Source: Streptomyces smyrnaeus
GTDB taxonomy: Bacteria; Actinomycetota; Actinomycetes; Streptomycetales; Streptomycetaceae
Direction: 5' to 3'
DNA length: 64,000 bases
NCBI RefSeq assembly: GCF_017676345.1
Contig: NZ_JAFFZM010000013.1
Span: 62,001 to 126,000, forward strand
A program made the position numbers and the translations under genes. Below are positions 1-8,310 of this stretch, piece after piece. The notes under the pieces were generated by a model, which saw nothing but the letters and a program-made list of their open reading frames with translations, searched no databases and was not told the DNA's origin. Position 1 is the first letter of the stretch, and every line of letters begins with the position of its first letter.

Positions 1-63
1 CGAGCTGACCAGCGGCTTGAGGAACACCACCCGCTCATGCTCGGGAAGCGGGTGCTGGGTCAT
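1..63 (-). CDS. Partial CatB/Vat-like hexapeptide O-acetyltransferase (N-terminus only)
   Basis: Only the first 21 codons lie in the window; the gene runs leftward off the edge. The reverse-strand ATG is at 63. The translation begins MTQHPLPEHERVVFLKPLVS, and the run ERVVFLKPLV is typical of the extreme N-terminus of xenobiotic (chloramphenicol/streptogramin-type) hexapeptide-repeat O-acetyltransferases. These are cytoplasmic trimeric enzymes that acetylate small hydroxylated compounds with acetyl-CoA. The left-handed beta-helix and catalytic His would lie outside the window, so activity cannot be judged. It is on the same strand as the NTF2-like gene ending at 139, with a 75-base gap. The family call is inference from a short stretch. 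Confidence 0.55.
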   Translation of the reverse strand, partial: MTQHPLPEHERVVFLKPLVSS

Positions 64-138
64 CGGATCAGGTGGCACGTACAACTCCAGAGGTGAAGGG
101 ATGTTCGCCGCGGCTCGGCCGGCCGAGCCGTGGAACCG

Positions 139-486
139 TCAGTCGAGGAAGCCGTAGACCCGGCACAGCCGAGACTGCTCGGCGACCAGGACGGCCAGCC
201 CGATGATCACTGGTGGGCCGTCGACCGGCCCCAGCTCCCAGGCGAGACGCGCCGCATGGTGGTGGCCGTCGACGTGCCCTGCCGCTCGGTACACCAGGCC
301 GGGAAACTGCTGCTGGGCCGTTGCCACGGCCGCGTCGATGGCGTCGCGGCCCTCGGCTGCCACGACCGGGTCGACATAGCGGGCGTCGTCGGTCCACAGC
401 TCCTCGATGAGCGCCCGCCGCCTGGCCGGGGCACGCTCGTTCCAGCTCGCCAGGTACCGCCTGGCCAGCTCCTGGATGTCGGACAT
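139..486 (-). CDS. NTF2-like / SnoaL-like family protein
   Basis: A 115-residue protein of the size and pattern of the NTF2-like (SnoaL/DUF4440-type) alpha+beta barrel fold. It has an N-terminal helix (ARRYLASWNE), then an ELWTDDARYVDPV stretch typical of this fold, an AIDAAVATAQQQFPG helix and C-terminal beta strands. These small proteins act as isomerases, hydrolases or ligand-binding proteins; the substrate cannot be read from sequence. The ATG at 486 is preceded by a GAGGAG ribosome site. It is divergent from the LAL regulator at 611, with 124 bases between them, so that regulator may control it. Family confident, function unknown. Confidence 0.75.
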   Translation of the reverse strand: MSDIQELARRYLASWNERAPARRRALIEELWTDDARYVDPVVAAEGRDAIDAAVATAQQQFPGLVYRAAGHVDGHHHAARLAWELGPVDGPPVIIGLAVLVAEQSRLCRVYGFLD

Positions 487-610
487 GATCGGTCTCCTCG
501 GCCGTCGTGCGCTGTGGTCAGCACGCTACGGCGGCGGACGGGGACGCCGAATCCGTCACCTGCCGGTAGTCGACCAGGGAGTTTGTGGCCGACTTAAGTA
601 CGATCGTCGG

Positions 611-3430
611 GTGTTGCACGGACGGGGTGAAGAGATATCGGTCATCGACCGATTGCTGGCGGACTGCCGGACCGGTCGCAGCGGGTGCTTGACGATCACC
701 GGGGAGCCCGGCGTGGGCAAGACCGCACTGCTGGAATACGCGGCGTCGGCGGCCGAGGGGCTGCGAGTCATGCGCAGCACCGGAATCGAGTCCGAAGCGC
801 ACCTGCCGTTCGCCGGTCTGCACCTGCTGCTGCGGCCCGCTCTCGACCGCATCGATGCGCTGCCCGCACCGCAGGCACGAGCCCTGCGGGGGGCGTTCGG
901 ACTCGCACCAGCCGAACCGGGCGACCGTATGCTCGTCGGTATCGCCCTCCTCTCCCTCCTCGCCGAGTTCGCCGACCAGGGCCCCCTCCTGTGCCTCGTC
1001 GACGACGCCCAATGGCTGGACCGGGCATCGGTCGAGGCCTTGCTGTTCGCCGCGCGGCGGCTCGACGCCGAAGGCATCGCGCTGATCGTCGCCGCCCGGA
1101 CCGGTTTCGCCGCGCCCGGACTCGCCCAGCTACCGCTGACCGGGCTGGATGCCCCCGCCGCCGCCGAACTCCTCGCCGAGCACGCCGCCGCACTGTCGCC
1201 CGTCGACCGGTACCGGGTGCTGGCCGAAGCCCAGGGCAACCCGCTCGCTCTCCTCGAACTGCCGGCCGCCCTGGCTGCCGACCCGACGGTCCTCGCCGGT
1301 CAGGCTCTGCCCATGACCGGCACGGTCCAGGCGGCCTTCCTCGACCAGGTGCGGCGGCTGCCCGAGCCGAGCCGGCACCTGCTGCTCGTCGCGGCCGCCG
1401 AGGACACCGGCGACCGCGATGTCGTCCTGCGCGCGGCCGCCGACCTCGGTTGCCGACCGACGGACCTGGTGCCTGCAGAGGAGGCCGACCTGCTGCGGGT
1501 GGACAACAGCACCGTGCGCTTCCGCCATCCCCTCGTCCGGTCGGCCGTCTACCAGGCGGCCCCGATCAGCCTGCGTCTTGTGGTGCACACCGCCCTCGCC
1601 GAGGTCCTCGACCAGCCGGAGGACGCCGACCGGCGCGCCTGGCACCGCGCCGTGGTGGCCACGGGCCCTGACGCGCAGGTGGCCGCGGAACTGGAGAGCA
1701 CCGCACAGCGCGCCGCCGCGCGAAGCGGATACGCCGCGGCGGCAGCCGCCTACGAGCGGGCCGCACAGCTGACCTCGCCCGGCCCCGACCACGCCCGCCG
1801 ACTCGTGCTGGCCGCCGAAGCGGCCGCCGAGGAAGGCGATGTCGAACGCATGGCAGAACTCGCCCGTCGCGGCGCCGCGCACGCCGACGACCTGGCCCTG
1901 ACCGTCCGCGCCAACCGGATCCGCGCCGCCGCCGCGTTCCACCACGGTTCGCTGCGCACGGCCTGCCGGCTGCTGGCCGAGGCTGCCGCGCTCACCCGGG
2001 ACGACGACCCGTCGCTGGCCGCTCACATGATGCTCGACGCGGTGCACGCCGCCTGGTACCTCGGCGAACGCGAGATCGCGGAGACCGCAGACCAGCTGGA
2101 CGCCCTGCCGTTGCCGCCCGAGGACCCGCTCACCCACGTCGCCCACCTGCTGACCTGGGTCGTGCGCTCCGCGATCGGACAAGGTGACCGCCGACCGCAA
2201 AACCTCACCCGACTCATCGCCGCCGCCCGACGGACCGGATTCGGCGGACCGCACGACACCATCCTGGTCGGTGCCACCAGTCTCCAGGCCGCCGGCCACG
2301 ACACCGAGGCACACCAGGTCGCCGGCGAACTCCTTGCCCGCTGCCGCACCCTGGGACAGCTCGGTCGGACGGCGCCGGTGCTGGCGTGTCTCGCCCGGGC
2401 GTCGACCTTCCTCAGCCGCCACTCCGACGCCTGGGACGAGGCGACCCAGGCGCTGCAGCTCGCACGAGAGCTCCGGCACCGGCAGTGGATCGCCGAGACC
2501 ACCGGCATACTGGCCTACCTGGCAGCGGTGAGCGGGGATGCGCAAGACTGCCACGCCTTCGCGGACGAAGCGCTCACCGCACCGGAACCCGGCGTCACCG
2601 CACCCGGCACGCCCTGGGCACACTGGGCGCTGGCCCTGCTCGAGCTGGGCCACTCCCGCTGGGAGGCCGCCCTCAACCGGCTGGCAACCCTGCACGCCGG
2701 ACCGGTACGACATCAGCTTCCCGGTCTACGCAGCATCCCCGACCTGATCGAGGCAGCGGTACGGCTCGGCCGACCGGCTGACGCCCGCGAGCCCCTTGCC
2801 CGGCTCGACGACTGGGCACGCCAAACCGAGCAGCCATGGATCGACGCGCACGTGCACCGCTGCCGAGCCCTGCTCGCACCGGAAGCCGACGCCGAGGAGC
2901 TGTACCGGGCGGCCCTGCGGCTGCACCCCGACGACAGACAGTTCGAACGCGCCCGCACCGCGCTGCTCTACGGCGAATGGCTGCGCCGTATGCGCCGCAA
3001 GTCCGATGCCAGGGGCCAACTCCGCGACGCCCACGAGACGTTCCGGAGACTGGGCGCCACCCCCTGGGCGCAGCGGGCGCGCGCCGAACTCGACGCGACC
3101 GGCGAAGTCGCCCCGCGGCCCGAGGCCGCAGACGGAGCACTGGCCGTACTCACCCCGCAAGAGGGGAAGATCATCCGGCTGGCCGCACGCGGATTGTCCA
3201 ACCGCGACATCGCCGCACAGCTGTTCCTCAGTCCCCGCACCGTCGGATACCACCTCTACAAAGCTTTCCCCAAACTCGGTGTCACCGCCCGGGCCGAACT
3301 CGCCGCCCTCGACCTCCTGGACACCGTCGAGCACCGTCCGCACCCCGGAGCCGTTCCACCTTCCTCAGCCCCCTCCCAAGAACGTGCCCACCAGCAGGCG
3401 CGTTCGCCCAACCTGACGAAGCACCATTGA
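611..3430 (+). CDS. LAL-family LuxR transcriptional regulator (large ATP-binding)
   Basis: A 939-residue LAL (large ATP-binding LuxR) regulator. The N-terminal AAA ATPase begins within 25 residues. The Walker A motif GEPGVGKT is at about residues 31-38, and the Walker B region LLCLVDDAQW is near residue 125. The middle is TPR-like helical repeat. The C-terminal LuxR HTH is at about residues 845-905 (LTPQEGKIIRLAARGLSNRD, then SPRTVGYHLYKAFPKLGV). The open frame extends upstream to 407, but family similarity starts at the GTG at 611 (VLHGRGEE), so that start is chosen; no strong ribosome site precedes it. LALs are usually pathway-specific activators. The divergent NTF2-like gene is the nearest candidate target. 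The ligand is unknown. Confidence 0.9.
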   Translation: MLHGRGEEISVIDRLLADCRTGRSGCLTITGEPGVGKTALLEYAASAAEGLRVMRSTGIESEAHLPFAGLHLLLRPALDRIDALPAPQARALRGAFGLAPAEPGDRMLVGIALLSLLAEFADQGPLLCLVDDAQWLDRASVEALLFAARRLDAEGIALIVAARTGFAAPGLAQLPLTGLDAPAAAELLAEHAAALSPVDRYRVLAEAQGNPLALLELPAALAADPTVLAGQALPMTGTVQAAFLDQVRRLPEPSRHLLLVAAAEDTGDRDVVLRAAADLGCRPTDLVPAEEADLLRVDNSTVRFRHPLVRSAVYQAAPISLRLVVHTALAEVLDQPEDADRRAWHRAVVATGPDAQVAAELESTAQRAAARSGYAAAAAAYERAAQLTSPGPDHARRLVLAAEAAAEEGDVERMAELARRGAAHADDLALTVRANRIRAAAAFHHGSLRTACRLLAEAAALTRDDDPSLAAHMMLDAVHAAWYLGEREIAETADQLDALPLPPEDPLTHVAHLLTWVVRSAIGQGDRRPQNLTRLIAAARRTGFGGPHDTILVGATSLQAAGHDTEAHQVAGELLARCRTLGQLGRTAPVLACLARASTFLSRHSDAWDEATQALQLARELRHRQWIAETTGILAYLAAVSGDAQDCHAFADEALTAPEPGVTAPGTPWAHWALALLELGHSRWEAALNRLATLHAGPVRHQLPGLRSIPDLIEAAVRLGRPADAREPLARLDDWARQTEQPWIDAHVHRCRALLAPEADAEELYRAALRLHPDDRQFERARTALLYGEWLRRMRRKSDARGQLRDAHETFRRLGATPWAQRARAELDATGEVAPRPEAADGALAVLTPQEGKIIRLAARGLSNRDIAAQLFLSPRTVGYHLYKAFPKLGVTARAELAALDLLDTVEHRPHPGAVPPSSAPSQERAHQQARSPNLTKHH

Positions 3431-3620
3431 GAGGCCCTCACGGAAGCTTCTGATCATGTGGCCTTCGGCTTGGGGGTGTTGGTTCGTGGCCTGCTGGCGG
3501 AACCTGGCTGCCTGGAAACAAGATCGGTGCGTGGAACCAACTGCACCTGATGCTGGACAAGACCCCGGCCGTGGCCGGCGCGTCGGTCGGTAGAACCTCA
3601 GACACATCCAGTTGCGGTGG

Positions 3621-4706
3621 TCAGTGCGGTTCGAAGTCCGGGTAGTAGGCCGCGGCTGCGGTTGCGGTGTCGATGTTCCGTGGGAAGAGCGCGGCTTCAT
3701 AGGCGCGGATAGCCGCGTCGATGTCCTCGGGCTGTTCGGCGATGGCGGTGCCGAGCTGCCCTGCGTCGAAGAGCGCCCAGTTCGCCCCTTCGCCGTCCGG
3801 CGGTGCCAGGTGGGCCGCGTCCCCGATGAGTGTGACCCCAGGTACATGTTCCCAGCGGTGTCCGATCGGTAGCCCGTACAAGGGGCGGAAGATCGGCGGG
3901 ATGTCGCTGTCCGCGATCAGGGCGACGAGTTCCGGCGCCCACCCCTCGAACATCGCCGCGACCGTTCGGGCGGCCGCAGGCCCGTCATGGAAGTCGATGC
4001 CGTCGAACCAGTCGAGCGGCTGGTCGAACATGGCGTAGGAGTGCAGGGTGTCCGCGCGCTCGCGCTGCACGCCGAGACCTGTGCCGGTCGTTTCGTCGTA
4101 GGCGGTCATCGACCCGCCGCCGACCAGCGCCAGGGTGGCAGGGTGTCGGGTGTTGCTCTCATACAGGTACGTCTCGACCATCGAGCGTCCGGCGTAGGCG
4201 GGCGTGGCATCGGAGAGCAGCGGTCGGACCTTCGACCAGGCGCCGTCCGCGCCGACGAGGATGTCGGTGACAATCGTCGCTCCGTTGGCGAAGGTCACTT
4301 CGTGACGACCGTCCCGGAGGGTCCGAACGTGCTGAGTCTTGTGGCCCCAGACGACCGTGCCGGCAGGCAGGGATTCCAGCAGCAACTGTCGGAGCTCGCC
4401 ACGCTGCACCTCGGGGCGGCCTCCGGCGGGGTCATCGGGCTGATCCGCCAGGACGGTGCCGTCAGGTGCCACGTCGCGGGATGCCTGGCGACCTTCGAGA
4501 ACGAGGGATCGGAAGCCGTCCATCAGACCGGTGGCACGTATCCCGTGCTGTCCGTTGTAGTCGTGGATGTCGAGCATGCCGCCTTGGCCCCGGGCCTGAG
4601 CAGACGCCTCCGCCTCGTACACCGTGGACGGTATTCCTTGAACCGCCAGGGTCCGTGCCAGTGTCAGTCCCGCAAGTCCGGCACCGAGGATCGTGATCTG
4701 AGTCAT
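3621..4706 (-). CDS. FAD-dependent monooxygenase (TetX/PHBH-like)
   Basis: A 361-residue class A flavoprotein monooxygenase that would hydroxylate an aromatic or polyketide-like substrate with NAD(P)H and O2 in the cytoplasm. The N-terminal dinucleotide fold carries GAGLAG at residues 8-13. The middle has DILVGADGAWSKVRP, which is the family DG motif. The C-terminal GD motif is GDAAHLAPPDGEGAN. Length is normal for TetX-like single-component enzymes, and a resistance role is possible. It lies 84 bases downstream of the MarR gene on the same strand, so both are probably read from the promoter near 5260. The MarR protein is therefore the likely phenolic or drug-responsive repressor of this enzyme. 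The substrate is not predictable. Confidence 0.88.
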   Translation of the reverse strand: MTQITILGAGLAGLTLARTLAVQGIPSTVYEAEASAQARGQGGMLDIHDYNGQHGIRATGLMDGFRSLVLEGRQASRDVAPDGTVLADQPDDPAGGRPEVQRGELRQLLLESLPAGTVVWGHKTQHVRTLRDGRHEVTFANGATIVTDILVGADGAWSKVRPLLSDATPAYAGRSMVETYLYESNTRHPATLALVGGGSMTAYDETTGTGLGVQRERADTLHSYAMFDQPLDWFDGIDFHDGPAAARTVAAMFEGWAPELVALIADSDIPPIFRPLYGLPIGHRWEHVPGVTLIGDAAHLAPPDGEGANWALFDAGQLGTAIAEQPEDIDAAIRAYEAALFPRNIDTATAAAAYYPDFEPH

Positions 4707-4790
4707 ACATGTGTTCCTTACTGCCGGCGGACGGACCGGCGGTCCTGCCCGCAGAGGGTTCCGGCCGCCGCGCGGAGCAGCAGGGCCGGG

Positions 4791-5231
4791 TCAGGGGGAG
4801 CTGGTTGGCTCGATCCGGGAGGCGAGCTGTTCCAGGAACTCGTAGAGCTGGGCCTGTTCTGCGGCGCCCAGCGGCGCGAGAATCGACTCTTCGACGCGGT
4901 CCATGGCCTCTTCGAAACCCTGGATCAGTTCGGAGCCCGCCGGGGTGACATGCACCCGGCGGCTGCGCGTGTCATCCTCCTGCGTCTGGCGTTCCACGAG
5001 TCCGCGCCGCTCGAGTCCGGCCAGGAGCCGCGAGACGCTCGGCGCGCTGGTGCGCATGGCCCGCGCGACGTCACGCTGAATGGCATCCGGGCTCTTCGAC
5101 AGGTACGCCAACACGGCGCTCTGCTCGTGAGTGAGGCCGCGTTCCCGTATCCAGTCGTCAGCGATGCGTCGCTGCCCCCACACAACCCACCGCATCAGCT
5201 CCAACGTGCTTTCCCGCTTCGATCCGCCCAT
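4791..5231 (-). CDS. MarR-family transcriptional regulator
   Basis: A 146-residue winged-helix MarR repressor. The DNA-binding core runs from HEQSAVLAYL through RTSAPSVSRLLAGLERRGLV, and the wing is RQTQEDDTRSRRVHVT. A longer in-frame start exists at 5330. The ATG at 5231 (MGGSKREST) is preferred because a good promoter ends 7 bases before it, implying a leaderless mRNA; the longer version would run through that promoter and its repeats. It is first gene of a probable two-gene operon with the FAD monooxygenase. Inverted and direct repeats over the promoter suggest autorepression relieved by a small aromatic ligand, as for MarR relatives. Confidence 0.88.
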   Translation of the reverse strand: MGGSKRESTLELMRWVVWGQRRIADDWIRERGLTHEQSAVLAYLSKSPDAIQRDVARAMRTSAPSVSRLLAGLERRGLVERQTQEDDTRSRRVHVTPAGSELIQGFEEAMDRVEESILAPLGAAEQAQLYEFLEQLASRIEPTSSP

Positions 5232-5267
5232 AGTTAACACGCTAACTGTTGCAGGGCTAACAATCAA
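5229..5267 (-). promoter_or_regulatory. Leaderless promoter and candidate MarR operator
   Basis: On the reverse strand a -35 TTGATT (5267-5262) and a -10 TAGCGT (5244-5239) are exactly 17 bases apart. The ATG follows the -10 after 7 bases, so transcription should start at or next to the start codon. The same stretch carries repeated GTTAGC/GTTAAC half sites on both strands (about 5233-5260), a plausible MarR operator that would block the promoter. The hexamers are seen directly; the role is inferred. Confidence 0.6.
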
Positions 5268-5582
5268 GCTTCCTTGGGCTTCGCCCCACTGCGGAAGGTC
5301 GAGAACGGCCGGACGGCGCCCGAGCAACACCGGGGACCTTGGCCCGCTTCTGTGAGGGCCTCCAAGTCACCCGCTGCGCGACAGACGTGCGGGTCTCCCG
5401 ATGCGGCGCCCCCACTTGGGACTCGGCGTCGGAAGCACAGCAAGAGATCAGCTCGTCCAAGGAGACCGCCGTGCTGCACCACGAGCTCCGGGCCGCCCGC
5501 CAAGCCGCCTTCCTCACCAGGGCCGCGCGCCGCTCCGTACGGAGATCACCACGCTGGCCGGCCGGGCGCGGATCCCGCTGCC

Positions 5583-5770
5583 TCAGGCCGACGGGGAGAC
5601 GGCCCCGCCCCCGACGCCGACGACGGCAATCAACGCTCCGAGATGGGGAGCGAGCGCGCACAGCGCCGTGGCCACGGCGCACGTCGCGGTGCCCAGCAGG
5701 ATCGGCATTCGCCGTCCGTAGCGGTCGGAGAGCGGAACAGGGCTGCGAACCGCACCTACTCCTGTCGGCG
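5583..5770 (-). pseudogene. Fragment of an MFS transporter
   Basis: One reverse frame from about 5770 to a TGA at 5583 encodes the hallmark first cytoplasmic loop of the major facilitator superfamily, PLSDRYGRRMPILLG, followed by one hydrophobic helix (CAVATALCALAPHLGALIAVV). It stops after about 60 residues. A complete MFS protein has 12 helices, so this is a decayed remnant. Nothing recognisable continues on either side (5331-5582 and 5771-5824). Seen directly: loop motif and stop. Inferred: origin as an efflux pump, perhaps once linked to the MarR module. Confidence 0.6.
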
Positions 5771-5824
5771 TGGCACGCCATCATGTGTGCAGGGCGAGGG
5801 ACAACCGGAGACGAGGGTGACACG

Positions 5825-6451
5825 ATGCTCGCTGAGGAGTACGGCTACCAGGTGTCCGACAGACGGGCCGCGGAGTTCCCCGGCGTCATGGAACTTCTTC
5901 GGAGCGGGCGACGAAAGAGCCTTCAGCGCGGAGCTGCGGGAGTCGCGGTTCTGGCGTGCGTCGGCGTGTTATGGATGTTCCCGGGAACGCACCTGTTCCT
6001 TTTCGCAGGTGCCTTTTTACTCGCTCCGTACGTCCTGACCGTGTTGTGGGTAGTCATTACTGATGCTGGCTGGCCTGGTGCGGCGGAGCTGATGCGTCTC
6101 GCCCGGCAACACCCCTTCCAGGTGTGGCCGTGTCAGGCTGAGGAAGACAGCAAAAGGTGGAACACCAAGCGACTCCTGCTCCTGGCTCCCGACGGCAAAG
6201 TGGCGCGGGAGTTCCGTACGAAGATGCCCGACAGCGTGTGGCACGGAATGACCGATGGCCGGGGTGTTCTGTGGATCGCCGGAGACCTGCGCTTCAATTG
6301 CCTTGTTGCCACGCCGGGGGCCGACAGCGTATGGGCAGCACGGGCGATCCCGCCCGAGGCGCAGCCGCCCCGCTCCTCCCACCTCAACGCGGTGGAGGAC
6401 GAACTGCTCCGCGCCGCGACGCAGGAAGCTTTCCGTTATTGGCTTCTCTGA
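5825..6451 (+). CDS. Hypothetical membrane protein (two-helix, Streptomyces type)
   Basis: A 208-residue protein of unrecognised function. After about 30 soluble residues come two adjacent hydrophobic helices (GVAVLACVGVLWMF and FLFAGAFLLAPYVLTVLWVV). A soluble C-terminal domain of about 120 residues follows, with basic and Trp-rich segments (WNTKRLLLLAPDG, then VLWIAGDLRF). The topology suggests a membrane hairpin with a cytoplasmic domain. The ATG at 5825 is preceded by a GGAG/GAGGG stretch, and this start begins just before the membrane pair. It is convergent with the XRE-like gene ending at 6505. No catalytic motif is visible. Confidence 0.65.
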   Translation: MLAEEYGYQVSDRRAAEFPGVMELLRSGRRKSLQRGAAGVAVLACVGVLWMFPGTHLFLFAGAFLLAPYVLTVLWVVITDAGWPGAAELMRLARQHPFQVWPCQAEEDSKRWNTKRLLLLAPDGKVAREFRTKMPDSVWHGMTDGRGVLWIAGDLRFNCLVATPGADSVWAARAIPPEAQPPRSSHLNAVEDELLRAATQEAFRYWLL

Positions 6452-6504
6452 ATGCCCTGCACCCGCCAACACCCACCGACAGTGGATCGGCCCGGGGGAG
6501 GGGG

Positions 6505-7446
6505 TCAGGCCCACTCCCATCCGATACCGAGGATGCCGGGCCCTGCCGGGTGCCGGACCAGATGGACCGTACGGCTTTCTCCTCGTAGCGTCAGCTCCTG
6601 CGTCGCGCTCGGCCGCGCTCCGGCAGACGTACGCGCGAAGCTGCGGCAGCGGACGGGCAGCTGCGCCGCGTCGAAGCCGACCTGGAGCACGTACTGGCCA
6701 CCGCCGAAGCTGAAGCCGCGTACATACTCATGGCTGACGCCTCCCGTACCGTCCTCGAAGGCGTAGCCGAAGACGTAGGTCTCTCCCGACCGCAGCCGGG
6801 TGTCGAAAAGCAACTCCGTCACCACGAGCTGGGCGCTCGTGCTCCAGCGGACGCGTCCTACCCGGCAGTTCTCACCCGCCCGCACCCGGACCCGCTCCGG
6901 CGCGCAGCCCGGGTCGCCGTGATGGATGGCGAGGTAGCGGTCGACGCCGTCGCGGTGGGCGCGGACGGCCTGCTGGGAGGAGCGGGAGAGCAACTCGCGG
7001 CACGCCCCGATCCGGACACGCTCCCAGTGGTCGAGGGTGTGCAGCCCTCCGTCGAGCGGCGAGCCCAGTTGTGCCAGCAGCGTCCGCAGCACGTCGGAGC
7101 GTTCGAACAGCGTCTGGTACGAGCGTGAAGCGGGCCGGTCCTGGATTCCGTCATCGGTCCGGGCGAGCAGCCGCAGCAGCGACTCGGCGGGCAGTTCGAG
7201 TATGTCCTCAAGCGCACGTACGGCACTCAGCGACTCGGGGCGGCGCGGGCGGCGTGCGCCCTGTTGCCAGTAGCTGAGGCTGGTGACACCGACATTGATG
7301 CCGCGCAGCGCGAGCCGGTGGCGCACACGGTGCAGCGCGAGGCCGCGCGCCTCGATCGCAGCGCGCAGGGCGAGGTGAAAGGGGCCGGTGTGCAGCACTC
7401 GTTCGAGTTCGCCGGAGGTGCCGGAGTCCGCGGAGTGAACGTTCAC
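6505..7446 (-). CDS. XRE-like helix-turn-helix regulator with unknown C-terminal domain
   Basis: A 313-residue protein. Residues of about 25-80 form a helix-turn-helix resembling XRE/Cro regulators (TSLSYWQQGARRPRRPESL). The remaining 230 residues match no domain I recognise. They are rich in beta strand (VVTELLFDTR, SGETYVFGYAFEDGT) and may be a sensor or effector domain. The GTG start at 7446 lies inside a perfect palindrome, and no better start is available. It is divergent from the secreted cysteine protease gene with 188 bases between them. GTTCAC repeats in that gap suggest it regulates itself and the protease. The DNA-binding role is inferred from the HTH alone. Confidence 0.65.
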   Translation of the reverse strand: MNVHSADSGTSGELERVLHTGPFHLALRAAIEARGLALHRVRHRLALRGINVGVTSLSYWQQGARRPRRPESLSAVRALEDILELPAESLLRLLARTDDGIQDRPASRSYQTLFERSDVLRTLLAQLGSPLDGGLHTLDHWERVRIGACRELLSRSSQQAVRAHRDGVDRYLAIHHGDPGCAPERVRVRAGENCRVGRVRWSTSAQLVVTELLFDTRLRSGETYVFGYAFEDGTGGVSHEYVRGFSFGGGQYVLQVGFDAAQLPVRCRSFARTSAGARPSATQELTLRGESRTVHLVRHPAGPGILGIGWEWA

Positions 7447-7520
7447 AGCCGAAGCACCGCCCTTCCATCCCTCGCCAGCCCGTGAGCCGGGCCGTTCACA
7501 TACGCGCCCCCGCTGTTCAC
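7435..7520. promoter_or_regulatory. GTTCAC repeats: candidate operator for the XRE-like regulator
   Basis: A perfect 12-base palindrome GTGAACGTTCAC (7435-7446) overlaps the GTG start of the regulator. Two further GTTCACA copies lie at 7494-7500 and 7515-7521. Repeated half sites in the divergent gap, one on the start codon, fit an autoregulatory operator. Binding is inferred. Confidence 0.45.
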
Positions 7521-7549
7521 AGCTCGTTCCCGTGCCGTATTGAAGCGTG

Positions 7550-7578
7550 TTGACCAGGCACCGACAACTCACGATGCT
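7550..7578 (+). promoter_or_regulatory. Candidate promoter of the cysteine protease gene
   Basis: A -35 TTGACC (7550-7555) and a -10 GATGCT (7573-7578) are separated by 17 bases and lie about 57 bases upstream of the ATG. The GTTCAC repeats are just upstream, where a bound regulator could act. Match to consensus is moderate. Confidence 0.4.
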
Positions 7579-7634
7579 CAACGGCAGCATCCGGATGCGC
7601 TCCTCCACCCCCTTCGTTCCCTGGGAGGATCGCC

Positions 7635-8306
7635 ATGTCCCCACTGACTCTCCGCCGTCGCGCCGACGGCGACCGGCCGCGCGACGGCGTCGGCCGTACC
7701 CGGCGCAGACGTCTCGCACTGGTCGCCGCCACAGCGGCAGCCCTGCTCGCCCTGCCCACCGCGGTCGCCACGGCGGCGGCTCCTGGCGGCTCGGCACCGA
7801 CGACGACCGATCCAGCACGCACACTCGCCGCCAAGCGGCTCGACATCACCATGCAGGCGCAGCAGATGAGCAACTGGTGCTGGGCGGCCGGAGGCAACAC
7901 CATCGCCGACTACGCGGGCGAGAACTACAGCCAGAACGCCTTCTGCAACGCCGCCTTCGGCCGTAGCCAGGGCAGCTCCTGCCCCAACAGCCAGGCGACA
8001 CTGGGCCATGTGCAGAACGCCCTCGACTGGATGGGCATCAACCCCGGTTCGTACGTCTCAGGATGGCTGCGCTACAGCACGGTGCAGAACGAGATCAATG
8101 CGAACCGCCCCATCGAGACGCGCATCCTGTGGAGCTCGGGCGGCGGCCACATGCACGTCCTGTACGGCTACGACACCAGCAGGAGCTGGGTGTACTGGGG
8201 CGACCCCTGGCCGTCGAACAGTCGCTACAACTGGGCGTCGCACAACTGGTACATCGACAACAACGAGTTCTCGTGGACCCACTCGCTCTACCGGATCGGA
8301 GCGTGA
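7635..8306 (+). CDS. Secreted AvrRpt2-like papain-fold cysteine protease
   Basis: A 223-residue preprotein. It has a basic N-terminus (RTRRRR) and a hydrophobic signal helix at about residues 28-48 ending near AAA. The mature domain opens with the signature of papain-like C70/AvrRpt2-type peptidases, QQMSNWCWAA, putting the nucleophile at Cys82. The catalytic His is in SGGGHMHVLYGYD (His172), and an Asp (Asp190) lies in YWGDPW. Two other Cys (104, 116) may form a disulfide. It would act outside the cell as a protease. The start has a GGGAGGA ribosome site. The gene is followed after 4 bases by its membrane-anchored partner, so the two are co-translated. Substrate unknown. Confidence 0.85.
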   Translation: MSPLTLRRRADGDRPRDGVGRTRRRRLALVAATAAALLALPTAVATAAAPGGSAPTTTDPARTLAAKRLDITMQAQQMSNWCWAAGGNTIADYAGENYSQNAFCNAAFGRSQGSSCPNSQATLGHVQNALDWMGINPGSYVSGWLRYSTVQNEINANRPIETRILWSSGGGHMHVLYGYDTSRSWVYWGDPWPSNSRYNWASHNWYIDNNEFSWTHSLYRIGA

Positions 8307-8310
8307 GGTC

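Noticed and set aside
407..610. Extended N-terminus of the first LAL regulator
   Set aside because: Family similarity begins at the GTG at 611, and the upstream codons cover the divergent gene and its promoter.
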